This document shows positions 36,629-46,700 of a stretch of DNA of 64,000 nucleotides, in pieces; position 1 is the stretch's first letter, and each line of letters opens with the position of its first letter. A program made the position numbers and the translations under genes. The stretch is from the NCBI GenBank assembly GCA_046349955.1, contig JAXMBI010000011.1, positions 62,001-126,000 on the forward strand. Reading direction: 5' to 3'. This DNA is from JBGAPH01 sp046349955 (GTDB taxonomy: Bacteria > Planctomycetota > Planctomycetia > Pirellulales > JBGAPH01). A model generated the notes under the pieces. The model had not been told where the DNA came from, ran no database searches, and saw nothing but the letters and a program-made list of their open reading frames with translations.

Positions 36629-38252
36629 GTCGGCCGCTGCACTGCGAAAGTATGTTCGCGGCCACCTGGTTAGGGTTATAGCCGGCCGGCAAGCGGACCA
36701 AGGGTTTGCCGTACCGCTCGCAGAAGATCTTCACGTCGCCGTAGGAGTGGCTGGACCAGCGGATGGCGAGCACCACCACCGCCACGTCGGGACGCGCCAC
36801 CGAGGGCTCGAACTTGTCGAGCGACTCGTGCTCGCGGGCTTCCACCCAGACCAGTTCCTCGAGATCGAAGGCGTTTTCCAGCGCCGCTTGCGAATGAGGC
36901 CGGCACTCGCCGCCGATCAGCACCATGCACTTGCCGCGCAGCAGACCGGCCACTTCCTGCACTTCGCGGCTCGGCTGCGAGGGCGCCGCCTCGGCCTCGG
37001 CCCCGGGGCGCTCGGCGAGGTAGCGATCGGCCTCGCGAAGCGCCAACTGAAAGCCCGCGGGCATCGGATCGAGTTCGGGCACGTCTTCGAGCACTGGCAG
37101 CAGCAACTCGCGCAGCTCGCGATTGCTGGGGGGCAGGCCGTCGGTCACCAGTTCGTCGACCGTGGTGGCGATGACCTCCCAATCATGCGCCGTGCCGGTT
37201 CCCGCCTGAAGGACCTTGAGGTGGTAGCGGATCCGCTTGAGGCGGGCCTGCTGCTTGCGCCCCTGGTCGCGCGAGCTCTGATACTTGCTGTGCAGGGCGT
37301 CGATGCGCGCCCGCACCTGCGGCCACGAGCCAGCGTCGGCCGGATCATCGACACGCATGTAGCGTTGGATGAAGATCTGCTGTTCCGACGCGGTGTTCTT
37401 CAGCCACTGATAGATGCGCGTCTGGTCGGAATCGTTGCCGCCGTCGATCACGTTGACGCTCGAGCGCAACGTCGACTGGGCCTCGGCCAGCAAATCGAGC
37501 GCTTGCTCGAAGCCGTCGCGCGGGCCGTCCGGCGCCTCGAGCAGATCGCGCACCAGCGCCACGCCGGCCGCCACCGTCTCGAAGCTGCCTGCCACGTCTT
37601 CGTAGGTGGCCAAGTTCGCCGGCATGGGGCCGCTGGGGTGGTTCATCCACAGAAAGCAATCGGGAATCGCCCGCGCGGTCTCGATGATCTCGCGATCCTT
37701 GGGCTCGATTTCCTCGTGATAGTCGGCGCCTTCATTGAGCCGGCGTCTGCGTTCGGCGGCCCAGCGCGCGCCGCGGGCCTTGAGCCGGCAGCGGTTTTCG
37801 ATCAGCGGCAGATCCTCGTTCGTCACCGGCGTCCAGCGCGAGAGCGCAGGACGGATACGGGATGTGCCCGCGGAGCGGTCGCTCGAGGCGAAGCTGGAGT
37901 CGCGCTCGCCGGCCAGGTTCGCGCGCGGCGTCGAAACATACCGTTCGGTCGTATCGCCGGAAAAACCCGTGCGGACGCGGCCCAACGTGAGGGGCGGAAG
38001 GCGTTCGGGCTTGGGGGGCGCCGGGTGCGGCTCGTCGACGCCGTTCTCCGAAGGCGGCTCGGCCGACACCGGGGGCGCGGCCGCTTGCTCCGCCAAGATT
38101 TCCTCGGCGGGCGCCGCTGGGGCCGCCTGGTCGAGTTGAATGATGGCCTGGGCAAACTGCCGCAGACCTGTACGCAACGGTTCGTCTTCCAGCACCAGGG
38201 TCGCCAGCCGGGAGACAATCCCGCGCAGCGCCTGGACTACTTCATCGCTCAT
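36621..38252 (-). CDS. DUF2325-domain protein
   Basis: The ATG at 38252 gives 543 residues. A low-complexity, Pro-rich first 150 residues lead to a helical middle (about 155-400). The C-terminal domain (about 432-540) has LIGGECRPHSQAALENAFDL and VVVLAIRWSSHSYGDVKIFCERYGKPLVRL, a DUF2325 pattern. DUF2325 is a Rossmann-like domain of unknown role, sometimes thought to sense or bind nucleic acid or small ligands. The start is not the first Met in the frame, because no domain precedes MSDEVVQALRG. The frame ends abruptly at ILSQCSGRLV (see the short frame after it). The gene is not obviously in an operon. Confidence 0.8.
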   Translation of the reverse strand: MSDEVVQALRGIVSRLATLVLEDEPLRTGLRQFAQAIIQLDQAAPAAPAEEILAEQAAAPPVSAEPPSENGVDEPHPAPPKPERLPPLTLGRVRTGFSGDTTERYVSTPRANLAGERDSSFASSDRSAGTSRIRPALSRWTPVTNEDLPLIENRCRLKARGARWAAERRRRLNEGADYHEEIEPKDREIIETARAIPDCFLWMNHPSGPMPANLATYEDVAGSFETVAAGVALVRDLLEAPDGPRDGFEQALDLLAEAQSTLRSSVNVIDGGNDSDQTRIYQWLKNTASEQQIFIQRYMRVDDPADAGSWPQVRARIDALHSKYQSSRDQGRKQQARLKRIRYHLKVLQAGTGTAHDWEVIATTVDELVTDGLPPSNRELRELLLPVLEDVPELDPMPAGFQLALREADRYLAERPGAEAEAAPSQPSREVQEVAGLLRGKCMVLIGGECRPHSQAALENAFDLEELVWVEAREHESLDKFEPSVARPDVAVVVLAIRWSSHSYGDVKIFCERYGKPLVRLPAGYNPNQVAANILSQCSGRLV

Positions 38253-38421
38253 ACCACGCTCGAGGTGACTCGGGACGCGCCCCACGGGAGAGCGCTCGCC
38301 GGTTTCTCGAGGAAACCTTGGCTACGCACGTCTTGCCCTTATTAGAGAATCGCCAGGGGCCTTCGTCCAGCACAATCCACCACGGGAAGGCCGCGCCGAG
38401 TCGGCAACGCGAGGGCCGGCC

Positions 38422-38450
38422 TTGACGGAAGGATGCAGCGGCCCTAACGT
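38422..38450 (+). promoter_or_regulatory. Candidate promoter of tRNA-Gln
   Basis: TTGACG (38422-38427) and TAACGT (38445-38450) are 17 bases apart and end about 20 bases before the tRNA. The -35 box matches at five of six positions, the -10 at about four. Confidence 0.55.
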
Positions 38451-38471
38451 TGGAGATCATCAGGGCTTACT

Positions 38472-38542
38472 TGGGGAATGGTGTAACGGTAGCACGACTG
38501 GCTCTGGACCAGTTAGTCTAGGTTCGAATCCTAGTTCCCCAG
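38472..38542 (+). tRNA. tRNA-Gln (CTG)
   Basis: A clover-leaf: acceptor TGGGGAA pairs with TTCCCCA; anticodon stem ACTGG/CCAGT with loop CTCTGGA, anticodon CTG; T arm CTAGGTTCGAATCCTAG. Discriminator G at 38542; no CCA is encoded. D arm GTGTAACGG is short and normal for this class. Confidence 0.95.
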
Positions 38543-38632
38543 CTCTCCTTGCTCTCTTGCAAGCAGAGCCACCAGCGCTTCTTGCCTCGCAGCGCTCGGC
38601 CGGTCCATCGCAGCACGTTTGCAGCTTGGCCC

Positions 38633-38661
38633 TTGACACATCGGGCGCAGACTTTTAGCAT
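38633..38661 (+). promoter_or_regulatory. Promoter of the rpmF-fab genes
   Basis: TTGACA (38633-38638) is a perfect -35 box. TAGCAT (38656-38661) is 17 bases downstream and agrees at four of six positions. The start would lie about 75 bases before rpmF. Confidence 0.65.
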
Positions 38662-38742
38662 CGCACGTTTCCCACAAGCTCGTTAACTACTTGGCGAACG
38701 GCCCTTTGCGCGGCCTGTGCAGCCAACCTGGGTGCAACCGTC

Positions 38743-38925
38743 ATGGCCGTACCGAAGCGACGTCAGTCGAATGCCCGCACCGGCAGCCGCCGGGCTCACG
38801 ATCACAAGAAGCCGAAGCAGCTCACGTACTGCCCCAAGTGCAGCACGGCCCTGCCTACGCACGTGATCTGCCCCAATTGCGGCTTCTACATGGGCCGCAC
38901 CATCGTGGAAGAGTCGGGCGAATAG
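38743..38925 (+). CDS. rpmF: 50S ribosomal protein L32
   Basis: This 60-residue protein begins MAVPKRRQSNARTGSRRAHD and carries a four-Cys zinc ribbon: C30, C33, C43 and C46 in YCPKC...ICPNCG. It is the complete L32, the zinc-binding form. L32 is part of the large subunit near the peptidyl-transferase region. It precedes fabD by about 130 bases. In many bacteria plsX and fabH lie between L32 and fabD; here they do not. Confidence 0.97.
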   Translation: MAVPKRRQSNARTGSRRAHDHKKPKQLTYCPKCSTALPTHVICPNCGFYMGRTIVEESGE

Positions 38926-39059
38926 CCTGCTCTCGGCAGCGGTTCCAGGGGGTGCGGGTCGGCGAAGCGGGGCTTGGTCCGGCGGCGTTGCTGCGCGTTT
39001 CGTCGGTGAAACTCGCGCCCCAGTCCCCAGCTTTCCCCGGAACCTAGAGCGAGTTGGTC

Positions 39060-39968
39060 GTGTCGCGGATCGCTTTCTTGTTTCCCGGACAGGGCGCCCA
39101 GTCGGTGGGGATGGGCCGCGCCGTGGCCGAGGCCTCGCCGGCGGCCCAAGGGCTGTTCGTTCGGGCCCAGGAAGTGCTTGGCTACGACCTGGGCCAGCTT
39201 TGCTTCTCGGGACCGGCCGAAGAACTCGACACCACGGTCCGCAGCCAGCCCGCGCTCTTCGTCAGCAGCCTCGCCGCGCTCGAGGGTTTGCGGCAAACCT
39301 CGCCCGACGTCGTCCTCTCCTGCGAGGCGGCGGCGGGACTGAGCCTTGGTGAATATCCGGCCCTGGTCTTCGCCGGGGTGATGAGCTTCGAAGACGGCCT
39401 GCGGCTCGTCCAGGAGCGCGGCGCCGCCATGCAGCAGGCCGCCGATGACCACCCCAGCGGCATGGTCAGCATCTTGGGGCTCGAACTCGCTCAGGTTGAG
39501 ACGGTCTGCGAACAGGCTCGTGGCGGCGACACCCTGCAAATCGCCAACTACCTCTGCCCCGGAAACATCGTGATCTCGGGCTCCAATGCCGCTTGCGAAC
39601 GGGCGGCGGCGGCGGCGGAAGCGGCCGGCGCCATGAAGACGGTGCCACTGCCGGTCGCCGGCGCTTTTCATACCCACATCATGGCTTCGGCCGTCGAGCG
39701 CTTGTCGGCCGCGCTGGCGCGGGTCGAGATGCGGCGACCGCAGATTCCAGTGGTGTCGAACGTCGACGGCAAGCCGCACGACGACCCCGAGGAAATTCGC
39801 GAGCTGCTCGTTAAGCAGTTGGTCAACCCGGTCCGCTGGGAAGACTCGATGCGGTATTTGTTGGCAGCGGGATTCACCCAGTTTTACGAGGTCGGTCCGG
39901 GCCGGGTCCTGAAGGGCCTGATGAAGCGGATCGATCGCAAGGCGGCCTGCGAAAGCGTGGCCTGTTAA
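39060..39968 (+). CDS. fabD: Malonyl-CoA:ACP transacylase
   Basis: From the GTG at 39060 the product is 302 residues: SRIAFLFPGQGAQSVGMG at the start, the nucleophile motif GLSLGEYPALVFAG with Ser95, and VAGAFHTHIM with the catalytic His. It transfers malonyl from CoA to ACP to feed fatty-acid chain extension. The usual GHSLG has Leu in place of His before the nucleophile; the general His needed for catalysis is the later one, so activity is still expected. A TTG at 39054 would add two residues. It lies five bases before fabG. Confidence 0.95.
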   Translation: MSRIAFLFPGQGAQSVGMGRAVAEASPAAQGLFVRAQEVLGYDLGQLCFSGPAEELDTTVRSQPALFVSSLAALEGLRQTSPDVVLSCEAAAGLSLGEYPALVFAGVMSFEDGLRLVQERGAAMQQAADDHPSGMVSILGLELAQVETVCEQARGGDTLQIANYLCPGNIVISGSNAACERAAAAAEAAGAMKTVPLPVAGAFHTHIMASAVERLSAALARVEMRRPQIPVVSNVDGKPHDDPEEIRELLVKQLVNPVRWEDSMRYLLAAGFTQFYEVGPGRVLKGLMKRIDRKAACESVAC

Positions 39969-39973
39969 AGACA

Positions 39974-40756
39974 ATGGCACGAGCGAAGAACGAACCGAAC
40001 GCCGCTCCGCTGAAGGTGGACCTGAGTGGTCAGGTGGCCCTGGTCACCGGGGCCTCCCGGGGCTTGGGCGAGGCGGTGGCCAAGGCCCTCGGGGCTAGCG
40101 GCGCCCGCGTGGTCTGCGTGGCCCGCAACGTGGAAAAGCTGGGCGACACGGTCGAGGCGATCATCGCCGCCGGCGGCGCCGCCGAGGCCTTTCCCTGCGA
40201 CGTCACTTCGTCGGTCAGTGTCAACGAGCTGATCGAGAAGATCGAGGCCACGCTCGGCCGGCTTGACATCCTGGTCAACAACGCCGGCATCACCCGCGAT
40301 ACCTTGATTCCGCGGATGACCGACGAACAATGGGACGAAGTGATCAACACGAACCTGCGGGGGGCCTTCCTGTTCACCCGCGCCGCCAGCCGGCTGATGA
40401 TGAGTCAGCGGTACGGCCGGATCATCAACATGGCCAGCGTGTCGGGGCTGATCGGCAATCCGGGCCAGGCCAACTACTCGGCCTCCAAGGCGGGGCTGAT
40501 CGGCATGACCCGCACCGTGGCCCGGGAGCTGGCCAGCCGCAACGTAACGGTCAACGCCGTCGCCCCCGGGTTCATCGAGACCGAAATGACGGCCGCCCTG
40601 GGCCCCCTGGTGGTGGACGAGGTGAAAAAGCGGGTTCCGGCTAAGCGGCTGGGCACTCCGGCCGACATTGCCGCGGCCGTGCTGTTCCTCGCAAGTCGTG
40701 ACGCCAGTTACCTTACCGGGCAGGTCATCACCGTCGACGGCGGCATGACCGCCTAG
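39974..40756 (+). CDS. fabG: 3-oxoacyl-ACP reductase
   Basis: This 260-residue short-chain dehydrogenase has TGASRGLGEAVA for NADPH binding (25-36), NNAG at 102-105, and the catalytic triad Ser155, Tyr168 and Lys172 (YSASK). The C-terminal cofactor/oligomer region AVAPGFIETEMT is present. The enzyme reduces 3-oxoacyl-ACP in each elongation cycle. It sits between fabD and acpP in the fatty-acid gene cluster, so the role is firm although this family is large. Confidence 0.95.
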   Translation: MARAKNEPNAAPLKVDLSGQVALVTGASRGLGEAVAKALGASGARVVCVARNVEKLGDTVEAIIAAGGAAEAFPCDVTSSVSVNELIEKIEATLGRLDILVNNAGITRDTLIPRMTDEQWDEVINTNLRGAFLFTRAASRLMMSQRYGRIINMASVSGLIGNPGQANYSASKAGLIGMTRTVARELASRNVTVNAVAPGFIETEMTAALGPLVVDEVKKRVPAKRLGTPADIAAAVLFLASRDASYLTGQVITVDGGMTA

Positions 40757-40834
40757 CCGGGCGCTGGCAGTAAAGCGTGCCGAGCCGGGGCCGCACATCG
40801 CCCTGGACAGCCCCAACCCGAGCCGCTATAAGTC

Positions 40835-40864
40835 TTGACCTGTCTTGCGGAATTGCTCTATCTT
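40835..40864 (+). promoter_or_regulatory. Candidate promoter of acpP
   Basis: In the 224-base gap between fabG and acpP, TTGACC (40835-40840) is followed 18 bases later by TATCTT (40859-40864). An extra promoter before acpP would fit its need for high expression. The -10 match is moderate. Confidence 0.5.
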
Positions 40865-40980
40865 CTTCGATTTGAAGCGCTTTCAGGGCGGCGTCGCCCC
40901 GGAAGTTTGCAACCAACCCTGAAACGATGCGGCCCCGTGTGACGCTGGCCGCTGGCAAAGTACATGTGAGCAGGAGAGTT

Positions 40981-41223
40981 ATGGCCGTGGCCTCCGTGAA
41001 AGATCGCGTGATCGACATTGTCTCCGAGCAGTTGGGCGTGGACCGGGAAAAGGTCTCGCCGGAGACGTCGTTCGTCAACGACCTCGGCGCCGACTCGCTC
41101 GACACCGTCGAGCTCGTCATGGAGCTCGAGGAAGAGTTCGACATCAACATCCCGGATGACGCGGCGGAAAAGATCCAAACCGTCGGTCAGGCCATCGAGT
41201 ACATCGAAAAGGCCCAGGCTTAG
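40981..41223 (+). CDS. acpP: Acyl carrier protein
   Basis: The ATG at 40981, with AGGAG four to nine bases upstream, gives the canonical 80-residue ACP. The phosphopantetheine attachment site is Ser39 in LGADSLDTVELVMELEEEF. The protein is acidic with four helices as expected. It carries growing acyl chains in fatty-acid synthesis. A longer frame to 40927 is not typical of the family and is not used. The gene precedes fabF by 14 bases. Confidence 0.97.
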   Translation: MAVASVKDRVIDIVSEQLGVDREKVSPETSFVNDLGADSLDTVELVMELEEEFDINIPDDAAEKIQTVGQAIEYIEKAQA

Positions 41224-41237
41224 ATTAGCAGGCGCGC

Positions 41238-42488
41238 ATGAAACGGCGGGTTGTCGTCACCGGACTTGGCGCCGTCACGTCGCTAAGCAATAAGCTGGAA
41301 GACCTTTGGTCGCGCATGCTGCGCGGCGAGAGCGGCATTCACGAGCTGCGGCTGTTCGATTCGCAAGACTTCAAAGTCCACTTCGGCGGCGAAGTCTACG
41401 ATTGGAACACCGAAGGCTATTTGCCTCCCAAGGACAGCAACCGGCTCGATCGCTTTGCGCAGTTCGCCATGGTGGCGGGCATCGACGCCGTGAACGACTC
41501 GGGGCTCGACTTCGAGCGCGAAGACCCCTTCCGCTGCGGCGTCATCCTCGGCTCCGGCGTAGGCGGGCTGCACGAGATCGAAACCCAGGTCGAGCGGCTC
41601 CTGAGCAAGGGGCCCGACAAGGTTTCGGCGTTCACCATTCCCAAGCTCATGGTCAACGCGGCCAGCGGCCACGTTTCGATCCGCTACGGCCTCAAGGGGC
41701 CGAACGCAGCCGTAGCCACCGCCTGTGCAAGCGCCACCAACGCCATCGGCGACGCCTTCAAGACGATCCAATACGACGACGCCGACGTGATGATCACCGG
41801 CGGCTCCGAGGCCGCGATCACGCCGATGGGCATCAGCGCCTTCAGCAACATGCGGGCCCTCTCCACCCGCAATGATTCTCCGGCCCAGGCCAGCCGCCCC
41901 TTTGACCGGGGCCGCGATGGCTTCGTGCTCAGCGAAGGCGCGGGGTTGATCGTGCTCGAGGAGCTCGAGCACGCCAAACGCCGCGGCGCCCGCATCTATG
42001 CCGAGCTCGTGGGCTATGGCGCTAGCGGCGACGGCAACCACATCACCCAGCCCGACGAACATGGCACCGGCGCCGGCCGGGCGATGGAGCGGGCCCTGCA
42101 CGACGCCGGGCTCACGCCCGAGGCGATCGACTACATCAACGCCCACGGCACCAGCACGCCGCTGGGGGACCAGGCCGAAACAACGGCCATCAAGCGCGTC
42201 TTCGGCCCGCATGCCAAGCAGGTGAGCGTTTCCAGCACCAAGAGCCAACTTGGCCACATGCTGGGGGCGAGCGGCGGGGTCGAATTGGTCTTTGCCACGC
42301 TGGCGATCCGCGACGGGCTGATCCCGCCGACGATCAACCTCGACGACCCCGATCCCGCGTGCGATCTCGACTACACGCCCCACAAGGCGCGGGAGCGCCG
42401 CGTGCGGGCCGCCATGTCGAACAGCTTCGGTTTCGGCGGACACAACGCCTCGGTCGTGGTGTCGGTGCTGCGCAACGGGCACGGCTAA
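41238..42488 (+). CDS. fabF: 3-oxoacyl-ACP synthase II
   Basis: This 416-residue condensing enzyme has the catalytic Cys163 (VATACASATNAIGDA), His303 in NAHGTSTPLGD and His340 in KSQLGHMLGASG, i.e. a complete C-H-H triad. The start is VVVTGLGAVTSL. It condenses malonyl-ACP with acyl-ACP. Together with acpP, fabG and fabD it makes a compact fatty-acid elongation set. The enzyme is full length. The 330-base gap after it holds no gene I can support. Confidence 0.97.
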   Translation: MKRRVVVTGLGAVTSLSNKLEDLWSRMLRGESGIHELRLFDSQDFKVHFGGEVYDWNTEGYLPPKDSNRLDRFAQFAMVAGIDAVNDSGLDFEREDPFRCGVILGSGVGGLHEIETQVERLLSKGPDKVSAFTIPKLMVNAASGHVSIRYGLKGPNAAVATACASATNAIGDAFKTIQYDDADVMITGGSEAAITPMGISAFSNMRALSTRNDSPAQASRPFDRGRDGFVLSEGAGLIVLEELEHAKRRGARIYAELVGYGASGDGNHITQPDEHGTGAGRAMERALHDAGLTPEAIDYINAHGTSTPLGDQAETTAIKRVFGPHAKQVSVSSTKSQLGHMLGASGGVELVFATLAIRDGLIPPTINLDDPDPACDLDYTPHKARERRVRAAMSNSFGFGGHNASVVVSVLRNGHG

Positions 42489-42821
42489 GTGCCGCAAACA
42501 CCGATCCGTAGCGGCAACTTTGAAGTTGCGCTTCCGGACCCGTGCCGCTCTCGGTTCTTCGCATGGGGCGCGCTGGCGGAATTCGCCGCCCGGCTCCGCG
42601 GGCACCCGGCTCTTGGCAGCGGTTACCGCGTTTTTCTGTCCCGATCGTCTTCCTGGTTTCGGCCGCCATCGCGGGCGTGGCGGATGCGGCCGAGTTCACT
42701 TTGGTTGTTGGTAGGCGTGACTTCGCTCAGGCGGCGCCGGTGCTTTGATCGTCGCCGCGGAAGGGCTGCCTGCGACGAACCTTCTCGCTAGGATGAAGTC
42801 TGCCTCCGCCAAAAGGCCGCC
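42489..42821. other. Intergenic region after fabF; no gene supported
   Basis: The stretch carries a 16-base palindrome GCAACTTTGAAGTTGC at 42514-42529, and a short plus-strand frame (42542-42748) that ends with a signal-peptide-like segment but no mature protein. I see no convincing gene, RNA or promoter in it. Confidence 0.5.
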
Positions 42822-43397
42822 ATGCTCAGTCTCAAGTCCCGCACTCCCGCTCGCTGGCTCGCCCAGGTCGAAACGCATCTCGACGAGGTGCTCATTGACC
42901 ATGCGCACTGCGAGAAGAAGGCGGCCAGCGCCGCGATGAACCTGCTGTTCGCCTATGTCGACCAGGTCGACCTGGCGCGGGCGATGACCGAAATCGTGGT
43001 CGAGGAGCTCGAGCACTTCAACCGGGTGCTCGGTCTGCTCGAGGCGCGGGGCGTGCCCTTCCGCCGAATCAAGCCGAGCAACTACGGGCAGCAGTTGCAC
43101 GCGCTGATTCGTCTGGAGGAGCCGGGCCGGGCCATCGACCGCCTGCTGGTGGCGGGGCTGATCGAAGCCCGCTCCTGCGAGCGGTTCGGCCTGCTGCGCG
43201 AGCATCTGCCGGATAAGACCTTGGCGAAGTTCTACGACGACCTGTTCGAGTCGGAGGCGCGGCACCATTCGACCTATGTGCAACTCGCCCGGAAGCTGGG
43301 CTCTGAGGAAGAGATTCGTGAACGGCTCGACGCCCTGGCGACCGCCGAGGCCGAGATCATCGAGCGCGGCGACCGGTTGCCGCGGATGCATAGTTAG
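42822..43397 (+). CDS. miaE: tRNA 2-methylthio-N6-isopentenyladenosine hydroxylase
   Basis: This 191-residue protein matches MiaE. The di-iron four-helix-bundle ligands are visible: Glu31 (AHCEKKAAS), Glu62 and His65 (EELEH), then IEARSCERF and FESEARHHSTY for the second pair. It hydroxylates ms2i6A37 of tRNA to ms2io6A37. The enzyme is cytosolic and oxygen-dependent. It lies after the fatty-acid cluster with a gap of 330 bases, so co-transcription is unlikely. Confidence 0.93.
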   Translation: MLSLKSRTPARWLAQVETHLDEVLIDHAHCEKKAASAAMNLLFAYVDQVDLARAMTEIVVEELEHFNRVLGLLEARGVPFRRIKPSNYGQQLHALIRLEEPGRAIDRLLVAGLIEARSCERFGLLREHLPDKTLAKFYDDLFESEARHHSTYVQLARKLGSEEEIRERLDALATAEAEIIERGDRLPRMHS

Positions 43398-43703
43398 CGA
43401 AGCAACCTCCAACGGATCAGAACACACTCCGTGTCAGACGATCCAACCCCGCGTGTGATGCGTACTACGGTGGGCCGCGGGGAGGCCAGGCCGCGGCGGT
43501 CGTCAAAGCGGGGGAGCTAGGCAATAAACGCTAGGCAGCGGCGATCGTCTACGGTATAACACGTAGCAGCGACTTTCGGCGTCGTTCCGACTTTTGCGCT
43601 CCAGGCCAAGAGTTGGGCCGCGCCGCCGAACAGCATCCAAACTGCGCGCCTCCCGCTGGCTCGGCGTGCGCTCTTCGAGCCGGAACAGTGCAAGGATCTC
43701 CGC
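43398..43703. other. Intergenic region before the TPR gene; nothing definite
   Basis: The only promoter-like element is a TATAAC at 43555-43560 (in the ggtataac segment) without a clear -35. No gene or RNA is visible. Confidence 0.4.
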
Positions 43704-46700
43704 ATGCGACCTAGCTCACGAATCGGCGTGGGGATTGTGGCGGCTGCGCTCTCGACCGCCTGGACGTTGCCAGGCATGGCGCAAACCAAGCGGGCGGCCA
43801 GCGCCCCCAAGGCGCCAGCCGCGGAAGGGCCCAAGTCGTCGCCGGCCGCGATTCAGCAGTATCGCGCGGCGGTGGCCCTGCAGAACCGCGAGGTCCTCGA
43901 CCTGGCGGTCGACGAATGGGCCAAGTTCCTCAAGGATCACGCGGCCGATCCGCTGGCCCCCAAGGCGCAACATTATTTTGGCGTCTGCCAGCTCAAGCTC
44001 GCCAAATACGCCGACGCCGAGCAGGCGTTCACCAAGGTCCTGACCGATCACCCCAAGTTCGAGCTGGCCGAAAGCGCCTGGCACTACTTGGGTCTAGCCC
44101 AGTACGACCGCGGTCGCTTTGCCGAGAAACCTGACGAGAAGAAGGCGGCCCTGGAACGCTCGGCCGAAACCTTCGCCAAGTTGGCCGCAGCCTACCCCGA
44201 AGGCCCGCACACGGCGCAGGCCTTGTTCCTCCGCGGCGAGAGCCAGTATCTGCTCGAGCGTCGCGACGAGGCGATCAAGAGCTACCGCGACCAACTCGAG
44301 AAGTTCCCCCGCGACGCTTCGCGGCCCGACGTGCTCTATGCCCTCGGCGTGGCCCAGCAAGAGTCGGGGCAGAACGACGCGGCTGCCGCCACCTTCGATG
44401 CCTTTTTGAAGGACTACGCCAAGCACAAGGATCAGGCCGACGTCGTGCTCCGCCGCGGCGATCTGCTGCTGGCCGCTGGCAAACCCAAGGAAGCCGCCGA
44501 GCGCTTTGCCGCTGCGGCCGCGGCCCCCGGCTTCGAACGCGGCGCGCAGGCGCTCTTGCGGCTTGGGGCGGCGCAGTTTCAACAGCAGCAATACCCGCAA
44601 GCGGCGGCGACGTATGCCAAGGTGGTGGAGAAGTTCCCCCAAGCGCCCGAAGCGGCGGCTGCCCGGCTGTCGGCCGGCAACAGCCTCTACCTGGCCGGCG
44701 ACTACGGCAAGGCCCGGCAGTGGTTCGCCCAGGCCCTCTCGGCCGGCGGCGACGTGGCGGCCGAAGCCGCGCATTGGACGGCCCGCAGCTACTTGAAGGA
44801 AGGCAAGCCCGCCGAAGCGCTTGCCGCGGCCGACAAGGCGCTGGCCACGACCAAGAGCGGCCCGCACCACGTGAGCCTGCTGCTCGACCGGGCCGACGCC
44901 CTCTATGAGCAACCGGAGAAGCGCAAGGAAGCGGCGGCGCTGTTCTCCGAGATCGCCGCCAAGTACGCCGCTGACGCCCAAGCGCCCCAGGCGTTGTACA
45001 TGGCGGGCTTCTCCGCGCTGGGAGCGAGCGACTATTCGACTGCCCGCGATTCGGCCGTGCAGTTCCTCGAGACGCACGCCAACCATTCGCTCGCCCCCGA
45101 TGTGAACCTGGTGCTCGCTGAAGCGCAGCTTCAACTCCAGGAATACGACCGCGCAGCCGCGCTCTTCGACAAGCTGGCCAAGGCCAACCCCGAGCGCCCT
45201 GAGGCCGACGCCTGGAAGGTGCGCAGCGGCCTGGCGCTCTTCCTCGCCAAGAAGTATCCGCAAGCGATTGCGGCCCTCGAGGCCGTGCTGCCGAAGCTCA
45301 AATCCCCCGACGCCCAAGCCGAGGCCCACTACATCGTCGGCAGCGCGCTCGTGGAGCAAGGAGAGGCGGCGCCCGCGGCCGCCCAGCTCGAGGCGGCGCT
45401 CGCCGCCCAGCCCAAGGCCCGCCAGGCCGACGAGATTCTGCTCGCCCTGGCCCGCGCCCTGCGGCTCGACAACAAGCTGCCCGAGTCCGCGGCGGCCGCG
45501 CAGCGGGTGATCAGCGAATACCCGCAGAGCAAACTGCTCGACCGCGCTTGGTTCCGCTTGGGCGAAGCGGCCTACGCCGCCGGCGACTATCCCAAGGCGG
45601 CCGGCGCCTACGATCAAGTGCTCTCGAAGTGGCCGCAGAGCGAGCTTACGCCCCACGTTCTGTTCGGCCTCGGCTGGGTACGACTCGTGCAGAATCAGCC
45701 GAAGCCGGCCGAGGAGCTGTTCACGCGGCTCATCGAGAACCACCAGAAGCATGAGCTGGCGGCCAAGGCGCACTACGGTCGGGCGGTGGCCCGCGAACAG
45801 CTGGAGCAATTCGAAGCGGCGATCGCCGATCTCCAGATCTTCCTGGCCGGCAAGCCGGCGCTCGCCGAGCAACTCGACGCCGAGTATGTGCGCGGGCTCT
45901 GCCTGGTGGGGCTGGGGCGCTCGGCCGACGCGGCCAAGCTCTTCGCAGCGATCCTGGAGAAGGACCCCAAGTACCACGCCGCCGACAAGGTGCTCTACGA
46001 GGCGGCCTGGGCGCTCAAGGCGGCCAAGGAGCCGGCCGGTGCGCAAGAGCTGTTCGCGCTGCTGGCCAAGACCTACCCTCAGAGCAACTTGGCGGCCGAG
46101 TCGCAGTACCACGTGGCCGAGGGGCGCTACGAGGCTAAGGACTATGCGGCCGCGGCCGACACCTATCGCGCCGTGCTGGCCGCGGCCAAGCAACCGGAGC
46201 TGATCGAAAAGGCCGCGCACAAGCTCGGCTGGGCGCTTTATCAAAAGGAAGACTTCGCCGGGGCCCAGGCCGCGTTCAAGCGGCAGCTCGAAGCGAAGCC
46301 GAGCGGCGAACTGGCGGCCGACGGCCGCTTCATGCAGGCGGAGTGCCTATTCAAGGCGGGCGAATTCGAACCCGCGCTCGCCGCCTACAAGCAGGCTGCC
46401 GGAACGCAGACTTCGAACAAGGAGTTCGGCGCGCTCGCCTTGCTGCACGCCGGTCAGGCGGCCGCGCAGCTCAAGCAATGGGACGAGGCCGGCAAGCTGC
46501 TCGAAACCCTGGGCGACCGGCATGCCGACTCGGCATACTTGCCGGAAGCCTGGTACGAGCTGGGCTGGGTGCGGCAAAATCAGGAGCGCCCCGACGAAGC
46601 GTTGCCGCTCTATGAGAAGGCCGCCGAAGCCACTAATCGCGAGGTCGGCGCCCGCGCCCGCTTCATGATGGGGGAGATCTACTTCGCCAAGAAGGACCAC

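Noticed and set aside
35976..38345. 789-codon plus-strand frame across the MBOAT and DUF2325 genes
   Set aside because: It crosses two real genes and their gap; composition is that of a shadow frame.
42542..42748. Short frame ending with a signal-peptide-like segment (VFLVSAAIAGVADA)
   Set aside because: Only about 18 residues follow the supposed leader, no Shine-Dalgarno is visible and the first half is not protein-like. It could be a remnant, but there is no positive support.
44094..46244. 716-codon minus-strand frame opposite the TPR gene
   Set aside because: Arg/Gly/Leu-rich shadow of a repetitive gene; no homology pattern.
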